The notes under the pieces are model-generated. The model was given only the letters and a program-made list of their open reading frames with translations. It did not search any database and was not told the DNA's origin. The translations under genes and the position numbers were made by a program. A stretch of DNA of 34,032 nt from NCBI GenBank assembly GCA_963632245.1, contig CAVGTF010000008.1:1-34032 (forward strand), given 5' to 3'. Below, in pieces: positions 20,999-29,786 of the stretch (the first letter of the stretch is position 1; the number at the start of each line of letters is the position of its first letter). The DNA comes from UBA1724 sp963632245. GTDB lineage: Bacteria; Verrucomicrobiota; Lentisphaeria; Oligosphaerales; Oligosphaeraceae.

Positions 20999-23395
20999 CT
21001 ATCGTAGCTCCACGCCCAACTTCTTCACCAGACCCTGGCGGAGCTTCTCCTGAAGCTGGTTGACTTCGTCGTCGGTGAGGGTCTTGGCGGGATCCTGGTA
21101 GGTGATGGTGTAGGCCATGGAACGCTTGCCTTCGCCCAGCACCTTGGCGTCCTCGAAGATGTCGAAGACGGAGACCTGGGTCACCTTGTCGATCTTCAAC
21201 GACTTGATGGCGTCCAGGACCTGCTGGTTGGTGAGGGATGCGGGCGCCACGAAGGAGATATCGCGCTCCACTCCGGGGAAGTGGGGCAGTTCCTGGTATT
21301 TCTTGGAGGGATGCGGCGCTGCGGCCACGGCCTCCACGTCAATGAGCGCCAGCAGCAGCGGGCTGCGCAGGCGCATGCCCTTGGTCAGGGAGGCATTGGC
21401 CACGCCCAGGTAGACTAGGTCCTTCTTGTTCTTGGCAACGAAGCGCGCGCAGGCGCCCTTTTTGAAGGCGGGATGCTCCGCCGCCTCGCAACGGGTGAAG
21501 CCGCCCAGCTCGAAGGCCTCCAGGAAGCCCTCCACAATGCCCTTCATGTCGTAGAAGTCCGCAGTCACCGCCTTCTCTTTGCCGAAGCGCTCGGGATGCA
21601 CGCGGCCAGTCAGCGCAATGCCGGCATGGAGGCTCTCCACGGGCTTGCCGTCCTTCCACTGGAAGACGCGGCCCATCTCGAAGAGTCGCAGGTCGTGCTG
21701 GTTGCGGGAGACATTGTGGGAGACCACCTGGAGCAGTCCGGGCAGCAGGGTGGGGCGCAGGAATGCGGTATCGGAGGAGATGGGGTTGGAGACCTGCAGA
21801 AGGTCCTTGGGCTCCAGGTTGGTGCCGGCCAGGCACTGGCTCTGGGACCAGAGGGTGTAGTTCATGACCTCGTCCAGACCCAGCGCCATGAGGAGATGGC
21901 GGACCTTCTCCTGCAACAGGTAGCAGTCGTCCTTGGCGCTGCCGCCCAAGGCGGATACGGGAGTCGCCTCGGGAATGGCATCCAGGCCCGTGAGCTGCGC
22001 AACCTCCTCGGAGAGATCCACGGCGGCATGCAGGTCGAAACGCCACCAGGGAGTGCGGACCGTCACCAGGTCGCCATCAATCTTCACGGTCTCAATGCCG
22101 CGACGCGCCAAAAGAGAAGAGACCTTCTCGGCATCCAGAGGGATTCCGATGAGTTCCTCGATGCGCTTGGCGCTGGCGGTGATGGTCTCGGGCTGCCAGG
22201 GGCGTGGATAGCAGTCGATGGTCTCGCCTACCTGGGTGGCGCCGGCCAGCTGGCACAGGAGGCTGGCTGCGCGCTCGCTTGCCAGGGCGCTGGTCTCGGG
22301 CGCCACGCCGCGCTCGTAGGTGTAGCTGGCGTCGGTGGCCTTGTTCAGGGCGCGGGAGGAGAGACGGATATTGGTGCGGTCGAAGGCGGCGGATTCGATG
22401 AGGACGGTGGTGGTCTTGTCGGTGATCATGGAGTTCTCGCCACCCATGATGCCCGCCAGCGCCACGCCCTTCTCGGCGTCGGCAATGAGGAGGTTCTCCT
22501 TGGTTAGGGTCAGCTTGGTGCCGTCCAGGGTGGTGATGGTCTCGCCATCCGCGGCGCGGCGCACACGGATCTGGTGTCCCGCCAGGGTATCCAGGTCGAA
22601 GGCATGGAGGGGCTGGCCGTATTCTAGCATGATGTAGTTGGTGATGTCCACCACGTTGTTGATGGAACGCAGGCCCACGGCCTCCAGACGCTCTTTCATC
22701 CAGGCGGGAGAGGGACCAATCTTCACATTCTCGAAGACACGGCCGATGTAGCGGGAGCAGAACTCCGGCGCCTCAATGGAGATCTTGGCGGGGGCCTCGT
22801 TGGACTTGCGGGAGACAATCGGATTCTCGGGAAGAACCAGCTTCTCGCCCGACAACGCGCAGATCTCACGGGCAATGCCGATGTGGCTGAGCCAGTCGGG
22901 ACGATTCGGGGTCACCTCCCAGTCAATCACCGTGTCGCCGCTATACAGATCCCGCACGGAGGTGCCCAGCGGGGTGTCGGGGGGGAGGATCAGCAGGCCG
23001 TCGTGGTCCTCGGAGAGGCCCAGCTCACGGGCGGAACACATCATGCCGCAGGACTCCACGCCACGAAGCTTGCTCTTCTTGATCACGAAGCCACCGCCAA
23101 AATTCGTGCCAATCAACGCCAGAGGCACCACGTTGCCCGCATCACAGTTCGGGGCGCCACACACAATCTGGATGGGCTCCGCAGCACCGTATTCCACCAT
23201 GCAGACACTCATGTGGTCGGAGTTGGGATGGGGCACACGAGACAAAATCCGCGCGACCACCACGCCCTGGGGGACACTCCCTGTCTCCTCAATGCTCTCC
23301 GGCTCCAGGCCAACTGTCGTCAGTCGATCCGCTAACTCCTTGGCAGACCAGGGAATCGCGGTGTAGTCGCGAAGCCATTTCAAAGAAGTTTTCAT
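20999..23395 (-). CDS. pheT: Phenylalanyl-tRNA synthetase beta subunit
   Basis: This 798-residue protein is the full-length bacterial beta subunit of the alpha2-beta2 enzyme that charges tRNA-Phe. Domains in order are: N-terminus LKWLRDYTAIPWSAKELADRL, and the OB-type tRNA-binding domain (VARILSRVPHPNSDHMSVC, about 45-150). The B3/B4 editing region contains NNVVDITNYIMLEYGQPLHAFD, followed by B5 and the catalytic-like core. The C-terminal FDX-ACB anticodon-binding domain is PHFPGVERDISFVAP to VKKLGVELR. pheS is not adjacent upstream; the gene is preceded by a repeat-containing gap and is divergent from the antiporter. No T-box leader is seen. Confidence 0.97.
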   Translation of the reverse strand: MKTSLKWLRDYTAIPWSAKELADRLTTVGLEPESIEETGSVPQGVVVARILSRVPHPNSDHMSVCMVEYGAAEPIQIVCGAPNCDAGNVVPLALIGTNFGGGFVIKKSKLRGVESCGMMCSARELGLSEDHDGLLILPPDTPLGTSVRDLYSGDTVIDWEVTPNRPDWLSHIGIAREICALSGEKLVLPENPIVSRKSNEAPAKISIEAPEFCSRYIGRVFENVKIGPSPAWMKERLEAVGLRSINNVVDITNYIMLEYGQPLHAFDLDTLAGHQIRVRRAADGETITTLDGTKLTLTKENLLIADAEKGVALAGIMGGENSMITDKTTTVLIESAAFDRTNIRLSSRALNKATDASYTYERGVAPETSALASERAASLLCQLAGATQVGETIDCYPRPWQPETITASAKRIEELIGIPLDAEKVSSLLARRGIETVKIDGDLVTVRTPWWRFDLHAAVDLSEEVAQLTGLDAIPEATPVSALGGSAKDDCYLLQEKVRHLLMALGLDEVMNYTLWSQSQCLAGTNLEPKDLLQVSNPISSDTAFLRPTLLPGLLQVVSHNVSRNQHDLRLFEMGRVFQWKDGKPVESLHAGIALTGRVHPERFGKEKAVTADFYDMKGIVEGFLEAFELGGFTRCEAAEHPAFKKGACARFVAKNKKDLVYLGVANASLTKGMRLRSPLLLALIDVEAVAAAPHPSKKYQELPHFPGVERDISFVAPASLTNQQVLDAIKSLKIDKVTQVSVFDIFEDAKVLGEGKRSMAYTITYQDPAKTLTDDEVNQLQEKLRQGLVKKLGVELR

Positions 23396-23517
23396 GACTG
23401 TGAATCCAAAATAGATGAATTTTCGTACAAAAGAAAAGGGGAAAGGGCTATCTGGGCGAAGGACCAGGAGGCAAGACTCCTAGTTCGCGTTCCTACCAAA
23501 AGCCGGCGCAAGCCCGT

Positions 23518-23523
23518 AATATA
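23518..23523 (-). promoter_or_regulatory. Probable -10 box of the pheT operon
   Basis: The minus strand reads TATATTACGGGC, matching the recurrent box. It lies 122 bases upstream of the pheT ATG. The repeat core at 23546-23594 occupies the place where upstream promoter elements would be. Confidence 0.45.
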
Positions 23524-23545
23524 TCCCCTAGGAAACGGTACCAGT

Positions 23546-23594
23546 GCCGCCGTAGGCGGAAGAAAATAGGCAGGGGCACGGGGGCGCATGCCCC
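23546..23594 (+). repeat. Mosaic intergenic repeat element 3, core only
   Basis: This is a third copy of the shared core: GCCGCC-GTA-GGCGGAAGAA, then AATAGGCAGGGG, a G-rich run and a GGGGCGCATGCCCC palindrome. It lies in the divergent gap 23396-23767 between pheT and the antiporter. The heptad and large hairpin parts found in the other elements are absent. No gene is seen in the gap. Confidence 0.65.
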
Positions 23595-23654
23595 GACCTC
23601 CTTTGGTAGTCTTCCTGCAAACTCGCGCCTTGAGTATTGCTGGGGTAAATATAT

Positions 23655-23703
23655 GACAAAATGCGACAAAATGGACCCGGGGGGGCCTTGCGTGGATTAT
23701 ATT
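23655..23703 (+). promoter_or_regulatory. Probable antiporter promoter with upstream direct repeat
   Basis: TATATTATGCGG (box at 23698-23703) matches the recurrent -10 sequence 64 bases before the ATG. A tandem ten-base direct repeat GACAAAATGC/GACAAAATGG lies at 23655-23674. TGACAAAATATG also occurs at 13570-13581 upstream of the pseudouridine synthase gene, so this may be a regulator site. Confidence 0.4.
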
Positions 23704-23767
23704 ATGCGGTTGCCTTCAAACCTAACTCTCAATTTTTTCTTCTTGAGAAAGGAGCCTTCGGAATCAC

Positions 23768-25882
23768 ATGGAAGAACAGACAGTCACGCAACAGCTTGCG
23801 GTTTTGATTTTGCAGCTGGGGATTTTGTTGTTTGCCTCGCAGATCGTGGGGCGGCTAGCGGCGCGAGTGAAGATCCCATCTGTTCTAGGTGAACTAGCGA
23901 CGGGTATTTTGCTAGGGCCGTATTTGTTGGGTGGTGTTTCGATTCCGTTCTTGTTCCCGAATGGTCTTTTCCCGCTTTCTGCGGGCAGTGCGGGGATTCC
24001 GGTGTCCATGAACCTCTATGCCCTGGCCACCATCGGCTCCATCGTCTTGCTGTTCCAGTCGGGTCTTGAGACAGACTTCCGGACCTTCTTCCGCTACTCT
24101 CTGGCGGGCACCCTGGTGGGCTTGGGCGGCGTGATCGCCTCCTTCCTGCTGGGCGATGTGCTGGGACACTTCGTTTATCATTGCGGACTGATGGATCCCC
24201 GCGCGCTCTTCCTGGGAATCCTCTCCACCGCCACCAGCGTCGGCATCTCCGCACGAATTCTTTCCGAGCGCAAGGCCATCGATAGTCCCGAGGGCACCAC
24301 GATTCTTGCCGCCGCCGTGATTGACGACGTGCTGGGCATTGTCTGCCTGGCGGTGGTCATGGGTCTGGTTGGCGGCGGTGACGGCGGTGCCTCCGGCGTC
24401 TCCTGGGGGAAGATCGGCCTGGTTGCCGGAAAGTCCATCGGAATCTGGATTCTTTTCACCGCCGTGGGACTTGTCTGCTCCCACTGGTTCGCGCGCTTCC
24501 TCAAGCGCTTCCACTCCAAGGTCACCTACGCCGTACTGGCATTGGGCGCCGCGCTGCTGCTCTCCGGCATCATGGAGAAGTGCGGCCTTGCCATGATTAT
24601 CGGCGCCTACACCGCCGGCCTGAGCCTCTCCCGCAGCGATCTCTCCTTTGCCATCCAGCTCAAGCTGGACAGCATCTACGGCTTCCTGGTACCCATCTTC
24701 TTCGTGGTCATGGGAATGATGGTGGATGTGCGTGTCTTCGCCGACTGGCATGTCCTGCGCTTCGGACTGCTCTTCTCCTTCTTGGCAGTGCTGGGTAAGA
24801 TCATCGGCTGCATGCTCCCCGCGCTCTTCGTCAACTTCAATTGGCGCGGCGCCCTGCGCATCGGCTGCGGCATGATTCCCCGTGGCGAGGTGGCATTGAT
24901 CATCGCCGGCATCGGCGCCACCACCATGATGACCCTCAACGGACAGAGCGTGCCCATCGTGGACACCCAGCTCTTCGGCGTGGCCATCATCATGACCCTC
25001 CTCACCACCCTCGTGGCGCCGCCTCTCCTGATGGTCACCCTCACCATGCCTGGACGTGGCGTGCGCCACCAGAAGCCGGATGCGCTCTCCGTCCACATGG
25101 AATTCCCCGTGACCTCCCAGGTGGTCCTGGACTTCCTGGTGCGGCAGCTCATCACCAACCTCCGCCAGGAGGGCTTCCGCCACAGCGATTTCGCCAAGGA
25201 CTACAGTGTGGTGAACTTCCGGAAGGAGCGCACCTCCTTCGTGATGACCGTCTCCGGAAATGTCATCGCCTTCGAGTGCGCTAAGGCCGATGTGCCCACC
25301 ATCAAGAACATCTACAACGAGACCACCTACGAGCTCTACCAGAATGTGGAGGAGATGCGGCGGCTCTCGCCCTCCGATACCGTCGCCAAGGACGCCGCAG
25401 TCTACGATGTCGTGGTCCCCTACACCGGCACCGACTACCTGCCTCTGGAACAGGTCATCCCCGAAAACTGCGCGGTCACCGATCTGCAGGCCGACTCCTA
25501 CGAATCTGCGGTGGAGGAGGTCGTCCGACACCTCTACCGCTGCGGATATGTGGATGACTTCGATGCCTGCGTCCAGGATGTGCGCAACCGCGAGGCCTTG
25601 GCCTCCACAATCCTGGATGGCGGCATCGCAATGCCCCACGCCAAGACCGCCCATGTCCAGCAGATGATCTCCGTGGTTGCCATCTTCAAGGATGGACACG
25701 GCATCCAGGAGGGCGACAAGACCGTCCGGCTCATCATGCTGACACTGGCACCCAAGGACCACGACAGCCCATACATGCAGTATATCGCCCACCAGGCCTC
25801 ACGGCTCTGCAGCCTCAAGAACATGGACGAGCTCTGCAACGCGAAGAGTCGCGCCGAATTGCGCGCCTTCTTCCTGAAGTAG
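23768..25882 (+). CDS. CPA2-type cation/proton antiporter fused to a PTS EIIA (PtsN-like) domain
   Basis: This 704-residue membrane protein begins with a Na+/H+ or K+/H+ exchanger domain of about 12 segments (residues 1-425). It includes VLGELATGILLGPYLL, the two ion-binding aspartates D186-D187 in AAAVIDDVLGIV, and GMIPRGEVALIIAGIG. A soluble linker of about 120 residues follows. Residues 560-704 form an EIIA-Ntr domain with the phosphorylatable histidine H624 in GGIAMPHAKTAH. The fusion suggests that ion exchange is gated by the phosphorylation state of the nitrogen/carbon PTS. AAAGGAG lies 13 bases before the ATG. It is probably a single-gene unit. The ion specificity cannot be read from the sequence. 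Confidence 0.92.
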   Translation: MEEQTVTQQLAVLILQLGILLFASQIVGRLAARVKIPSVLGELATGILLGPYLLGGVSIPFLFPNGLFPLSAGSAGIPVSMNLYALATIGSIVLLFQSGLETDFRTFFRYSLAGTLVGLGGVIASFLLGDVLGHFVYHCGLMDPRALFLGILSTATSVGISARILSERKAIDSPEGTTILAAAVIDDVLGIVCLAVVMGLVGGGDGGASGVSWGKIGLVAGKSIGIWILFTAVGLVCSHWFARFLKRFHSKVTYAVLALGAALLLSGIMEKCGLAMIIGAYTAGLSLSRSDLSFAIQLKLDSIYGFLVPIFFVVMGMMVDVRVFADWHVLRFGLLFSFLAVLGKIIGCMLPALFVNFNWRGALRIGCGMIPRGEVALIIAGIGATTMMTLNGQSVPIVDTQLFGVAIIMTLLTTLVAPPLLMVTLTMPGRGVRHQKPDALSVHMEFPVTSQVVLDFLVRQLITNLRQEGFRHSDFAKDYSVVNFRKERTSFVMTVSGNVIAFECAKADVPTIKNIYNETTYELYQNVEEMRRLSPSDTVAKDAAVYDVVVPYTGTDYLPLEQVIPENCAVTDLQADSYESAVEEVVRHLYRCGYVDDFDACVQDVRNREALASTILDGGIAMPHAKTAHVQQMISVVAIFKDGHGIQEGDKTVRLIMLTLAPKDHDSPYMQYIAHQASRLCSLKNMDELCNAKSRAELRAFFLK

Positions 25883-25889
25883 TCCCTGA

Positions 25890-25919
25890 ACGCCCCGGTG
25901 TCGCAAGGCCCCGGGGCGT
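25890..25919 (+). terminator. Terminator-like hairpin after the antiporter gene
   Basis: ACGCCCCGG (25890-25898) pairs perfectly with CCGGGGCGT (25911-25919). The following GACCGTTTTCTGTTG is only partly T-rich, so termination may be weak. The hairpin starts eight bases after the stop codon. Confidence 0.55.
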
Positions 25920-25932
25920 GACCGTTTTCTGT

Positions 25933-25938
25933 TGTATT
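25933..25938 (+). promoter_or_regulatory. Possible -10 box of the 2-oxoacid:ferredoxin oxidoreductase operon
   Basis: TGTATTTCCCGCC resembles the TATATT box with its C/G-rich continuation, most closely the one before the pyruvate:ferredoxin oxidoreductase. It lies 50 bases before the ferredoxin-subunit ATG and just after the upstream hairpin. Confidence 0.35.
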
Positions 25939-25988
25939 TCCCGCCTCTTTTCCTCTTTCCCAACATCAACACACCGGACCGATCCGCC

Positions 25989-26222
25989 ATGGAAATTGAA
26001 AAGAACAAGCCATACCCGCTCATCAACCCCCTGGAGTGCAAGTCCTGCTCCCGGTGCGTGGTCGCCTGCCCCAAGCAGTGCCTCCGCATCGGCAAGACCC
26101 TCAATGAGCGCGGGTATTATTCCGCCGAATATACGGGCGAGGGTTGCGTAGGCTGCGCATCCTGCTTCTACAGCTGCCCCGAGCCCAACGCCATCGAGAT
26201 CCACATCCCCCAGCGGGACTAA
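25989..26222 (+). CDS. 2-oxoacid:ferredoxin oxidoreductase ferredoxin-like (delta) subunit
   Basis: This 77-residue protein carries two [4Fe-4S] motifs. CKSCSRCVVACPKQC is near residues 18-32, and CVGCASCFYSCPEPN near 55-69. It passes electrons from the oxidoreductase core to free ferredoxin. It is the first gene of a three-gene operon with the alpha subunit 31 bases downstream, the usual order for the KorDABC/Vor type. The ATG at 25989 is chosen because the protein then begins at the family's normal place; no strong Shine-Dalgarno sequence is seen. Confidence 0.92.
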   Translation: MEIEKNKPYPLINPLECKSCSRCVVACPKQCLRIGKTLNERGYYSAEYTGEGCVGCASCFYSCPEPNAIEIHIPQRD

Positions 26223-26253
26223 CCCTCCAGACAGGAGCGAATAGGAGAAAAGC

Positions 26254-27291
26254 ATGGCTAGCAAACTGGTCAAAGGCAATACCGCCGTCGTCATCGGCGC
26301 ACTCTACGCCGGCGCAGACTGCTACTTCGGATACCCCATCACCCCCGCCAGCGAGGTGCTTCAGGAGGCATCCAAATACTTCCCCATGGTGGGACGAAAG
26401 TTCCTCCAGGCCGAATCCGAGGAGGCCTCCATTAACATGTGCTACGGCGCCGCCTCCACCGGACACCGCGTCTTCACCGCCTCCAGCGGCCCCGGAATTT
26501 CCCTTATGAGCGAGGGCATCAGCTACTGCGCAGGCGCACAGCTGCCCGTGGTCCTGGTCGATGTCATGCGCGCCGGCCCCGGACTGGGAAACATCGGCCC
26601 CGAGCAGGGCGACTACAACCAGGTGGTCAAGGGCGGCGGACACGGCAACTACCGCTGCATCGTCCTGGCTCCTAACAGCGTCCAGGAGATGTGCGATTTC
26701 ACCATGAAGGCCTTCGAATTGGCCTTCAAGTGGCGCACGCCTGTCTTCGTTCTGGCAGACGGCACCCTCGGCCAGATGATGGAGAGTCTCAAGCTCCCCG
26801 AAAAGGCCATTGAGCCCAAGGTGGATGCCTCCTGGGCCGTCGCCGGCACCGCCGAGACCCGCCAGAATCTGGTCACTAGCATCTTCCTCGATTTTGACCA
26901 GCTGGGTAAGTTCAATGACTTCCTCCAGGAGAAATACGCGAAGATCCGCGAGAGCGAGGCGCGCTGGGAGGACTACCAGACTGACGACGCGGAGACCGTC
27001 CTGGTCGCCTACGGCATCAGCAGCCGCATCGCCCGCAGCGCCGTGGATACCGCCCGACAGGCCGGCAAGAAGGTGGGACTCCTGCGTCCCAAGACCCTCT
27101 TCCCCTTCCCCGAAAAACGCCTCAAGGAGCTGGTCGCCAACGGCACCAAGCGCTTCGTCTCCGTGGAGATGAGCAACGGCCAGATGCGCGACGACATCCG
27201 CCTGGCGGTGGATTGCGCCGTGCCCGTGGACCTGGTTAGCCGCCTCGGCGGTAACCTGCTCGACCTCAACCAGATTCTTTCCGTGCTATAA
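26254..27291 (+). CDS. vorB: 2-oxoacid:ferredoxin oxidoreductase alpha subunit (VorB/KorA type)
   Basis: This 345-residue subunit holds the pyrimidine-binding domain for thiamine pyrophosphate. GNTAVVIGALYAGADCYFGYPITPASEV opens the protein, followed by EEASINMCYGAASTGHRVFTASSGPGI, and RAGPGLGNIGPEQGDYNQ. The sequence is closest to subunits named VorB, which oxidise branched-chain 2-oxoacids (or 2-oxoglutarate) to acyl-CoA while reducing ferredoxin. Substrate choice cannot be settled by reading. AGGAG precedes the ATG by about seven bases. The next gene starts 21 bases after the stop. Confidence 0.92.
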   Translation: MASKLVKGNTAVVIGALYAGADCYFGYPITPASEVLQEASKYFPMVGRKFLQAESEEASINMCYGAASTGHRVFTASSGPGISLMSEGISYCAGAQLPVVLVDVMRAGPGLGNIGPEQGDYNQVVKGGGHGNYRCIVLAPNSVQEMCDFTMKAFELAFKWRTPVFVLADGTLGQMMESLKLPEKAIEPKVDASWAVAGTAETRQNLVTSIFLDFDQLGKFNDFLQEKYAKIRESEARWEDYQTDDAETVLVAYGISSRIARSAVDTARQAGKKVGLLRPKTLFPFPEKRLKELVANGTKRFVSVEMSNGQMRDDIRLAVDCAVPVDLVSRLGGNLLDLNQILSVL

Positions 27292-27312
27292 GAAGGACAG
27301 GAGAACATCAGG

Positions 27313-28725
27313 ATGTCTGAGAAAATCATTTCCTCCACGGGACTCTACAAGACCTTCCCCCGCAAGGGAGGCGCCGCCCAGACCGCGACCCACTATTGCC
27401 CCGGCTGCGGCCACGGCGTGCTCACCAAGCTCATCGGCGAGGCACTCCATGATCTCGATATGCAGGACCAGGCGGTCATGATCAGCCCCGTGGGCTGCGC
27501 CGTCTTCGCATACTACTACTTCGACTGCGGAAACATCCAGGTCGCTCACGGACGGGCCCCCGCCGTGGCTACCGGCGTTTCCCGCGCCACGGACAAGGTG
27601 GTCATCTCCTACCAGGGCGATGGCGACCTGGCCTCCATTGGCCTCAACGAGACCCTCCAGGCCGCTAACCGCGGCGAAAAGCTGGCGGTCTTCTTCGTGA
27701 ACAACACCGTCTACGGCATGACCGGCGGACAGATGGCACCCACCACCCTGGTGGGCGAAAAAACCGTCACTTGCCCCAACGGCCGCGATCCCATGACCCA
27801 GGGATACCCCATCCACATGTGCGAGCTCATCAGCAATCTGAAGGCGCCCGTCTTTGTGGAGCGCGTGGCACTCACCGATCCCGCACACATCCGGAAGGCG
27901 CGCACCGCCATCCGCAAGGCGCTACAGATTCAGAAGGAGGGCAGGGGATATACCTTCGTGGAGGTCCTCTCCGCTTGCCCCACCAACCTGAAGCTCTCCC
28001 CCAATGACACCAACGAGTGGATCAACAACGTGATGACCCAGGAGTTCCCGCTGGGGAACTTCCGCGACAACACCGAGGCACCCGTGGTGCAGCGCGCCGT
28101 CTCCGACTTCTCCAAGGAGACCCTGGATAAGCTCTTCGGCGCCGGCAATGAGGAGCATCCCGCACAGGAGCCCCTTCCCGATGTCCAGGTCAAGATCGCC
28201 GGCTTTGGCGGACAGGGCGTCCTCTCCCTGGGAACCATGATCGCTCAGGCGGGACTCTCCGTGGGACGCACCGTCTCCTGGTATCCCTCCTACGGCCCCG
28301 AACAGCGCGGCGGCACCTCCAACTGCTCCGTCACCCTGGCCACCCACGACATCGGCTCCCCCGTGATCTACAACCCCGATGTGCTCGTCGCCATGAACCG
28401 CCCCTCTCTGGAGAAGTTCAAGAACGACGTGAAGCCCGGCGGCGTCATCATCTACGATGCCGTCATGGGCGAGGTGGAGATGCCCGCCGGCGTGAAGGGC
28501 ATCGGCGTGCCGGCCCAGCAGCTGGCTGACGAGGGCGGCAATCCCAAGGGCGCCAATACGGTCATGTTCGGACTGCTGGCCGCCCTGGGCGTGACCCGAC
28601 TGCCTCAGCAGGCATTCCGGAATGCCCTGGCGAATGCCTTCGCCAAACGTCCGAAGCTGATCCCCGTCAACGAACAGCTCCTGGACTTCGTGGCACAGTG
28701 GGCCGCCAAGAATTCCCACGTATAG
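27313..28725 (+). CDS. 2-oxoacid:ferredoxin oxidoreductase beta-gamma fusion subunit
   Basis: This 470-residue protein joins two subunits that are separate in most organisms. Residues 1-255 are the TPP-binding beta subunit, with CPGCGHG (C29, C32), YQGDGDLASIGLNETLQAA and NNTVYGMTGGQ. A linker of about 35 residues follows. From residue 290 comes the gamma subunit, VKIAGFGGQGVLSLGTMIA with YGPEQRGGTSNCSV. With the alpha and ferredoxin subunits it forms a complete oxidoreductase. AGGAG lies upstream of the ATG. The reading frame runs cleanly through the junction, so the fusion is real within this sequence. A long hairpin follows the stop. Confidence 0.93.
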   Translation: MSEKIISSTGLYKTFPRKGGAAQTATHYCPGCGHGVLTKLIGEALHDLDMQDQAVMISPVGCAVFAYYYFDCGNIQVAHGRAPAVATGVSRATDKVVISYQGDGDLASIGLNETLQAANRGEKLAVFFVNNTVYGMTGGQMAPTTLVGEKTVTCPNGRDPMTQGYPIHMCELISNLKAPVFVERVALTDPAHIRKARTAIRKALQIQKEGRGYTFVEVLSACPTNLKLSPNDTNEWINNVMTQEFPLGNFRDNTEAPVVQRAVSDFSKETLDKLFGAGNEEHPAQEPLPDVQVKIAGFGGQGVLSLGTMIAQAGLSVGRTVSWYPSYGPEQRGGTSNCSVTLATHDIGSPVIYNPDVLVAMNRPSLEKFKNDVKPGGVIIYDAVMGEVEMPAGVKGIGVPAQQLADEGGNPKGANTVMFGLLAALGVTRLPQQAFRNALANAFAKRPKLIPVNEQLLDFVAQWAAKNSHV

Positions 28726-28741
28726 GCAACCAACGCCAGAA

Positions 28742-28788
28742 GGAGTCCCCGCACCGCGCATCCACTAGGATCCCATGCGCGGGACTCC
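28742..28788 (+). terminator. Long hairpin after the oxidoreductase operon
   Basis: GGAGTCCC (28742-28749) pairs with GGGACTCC (28781-28788), and GCGCAT (28756-28761) pairs with ATGCGC (28775-28780). No T tract follows, so it may act as a processing or stabilising structure or need a termination factor. The remaining gap up to 28923 shows nothing else clear. Confidence 0.45.
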
Positions 28789-28923
28789 ACCCCCGGGGCG
28801 GTTCCGGCGGGGCAGGGGGACACCACGCGAAAAAAACACTCCTCTCGTGGTAAATCCCCAGCCTCCGCTAGATCGCCCCGCGCTTTTTTCCTCCCTCACG
28901 GCAAGATCAAGGAACCCCGGAGA

Positions 28924-29763
28924 ATGTCCTCTCTCCCTAGAATCGATATCCACGCACACGCCTTCCATCCGAAAATCGCAGCGAAGGCGGTGGCACAGCT
29001 CCAGGAACACTACGGAATTCCCGCCATCGGCGGCGGATTCTGGGAGGACATGGTCCCCCGTATGCAGAAGGCCGGACTGGAATACTCCAGCGTCCTCTCT
29101 GCCGCAACCAAGCCCGAACAGGTGGAACCCGCAAATAACTACGCCGCCTCCCTCGTCGGCACTCCCGGCGCCATCCCCTTCGGCACCATCCATCCCGATT
29201 ATCCGAAGATGGACGATGTGCTTGCGTTCCTTTGGGATCGCGGAATTCACGGCATCAAGCTCCATCCCGATTTTCAGGGCTTCCGACTGGATGACCCGCG
29301 GCTGGAGCCATTCTTTGGCGCCGTGGAGGGACGCTTCACCGTCCTGGTTCACGTGGGAGACAAGCTCCCGCCTGCCGAAAATCCCTCCTGCCCCTTCAAG
29401 GTGGCCGCCATCAAGCGGAAATTCCCGAAGCTGGAGCTCATCGCTGCACACTTCGGAGGCGTCTGGCACTGGCCCTACGTGGTCGAGGCCCTCAAGGGAC
29501 TCGATATCCTCATGGATACCTCCAGCTCCCTCTTCGCTATCCCCCAGGAGCTCCTGGAACAGATCTTCCATAGCTTCCCTATCGAGAATTTCCTTTTCGG
29601 CTCCGATTACCCACTCTTCGATTGCGCAGACGAACGAGTCCTTCTCCAAAAACGACTCAATCTCTCTTCGACACAGCTCGAAACCATCCTCACCAACGCT
29701 AATCGACTGCTCTGCGTTACAAAACAGTGCGTGCCGCTGAGCGCCGGCGCACCGGCACGCTAA
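28924..29763 (+). CDS. Amidohydrolase-family metal-dependent hydrolase (amidohydro_2 type)
   Basis: This 279-residue cytoplasmic protein has a TIM-barrel amidohydrolase fold. The N-terminal HxH metal motif is RIDIHAHAF (H10, H12). GIKLHPDFQG follows in the middle, then LIAAHFGGVWHW and the C-terminal aspartate in FLFGSDYPLFD. Relatives include decarboxylases and hydrolases of many small substrates. The present substrate is unknown. AAGGA lies ten bases before the ATG. It sits between two ferredoxin-linked oxidoreductases, but no pathway link is obvious. Confidence 0.85.
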   Translation: MSSLPRIDIHAHAFHPKIAAKAVAQLQEHYGIPAIGGGFWEDMVPRMQKAGLEYSSVLSAATKPEQVEPANNYAASLVGTPGAIPFGTIHPDYPKMDDVLAFLWDRGIHGIKLHPDFQGFRLDDPRLEPFFGAVEGRFTVLVHVGDKLPPAENPSCPFKVAAIKRKFPKLELIAAHFGGVWHWPYVVEALKGLDILMDTSSSLFAIPQELLEQIFHSFPIENFLFGSDYPLFDCADERVLLQKRLNLSSTQLETILTNANRLLCVTKQCVPLSAGAPAR

Positions 29764-29786
29764 CGCACGCCGTAAGTGCTTAACAA

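Noticed and set aside
23396..23767. A T-box or phenylalanine attenuator before pheT
   Set aside because: I find no run of Phe codons in a leader peptide, no T-box sequence and no terminator with a T tract on the minus strand.
23912..25792. A 626-codon antisense open frame across the antiporter gene
   Set aside because: The sense strand encodes a complete antiporter-EIIA protein with catalytic residues. The antisense product is low-complexity and unsupported.
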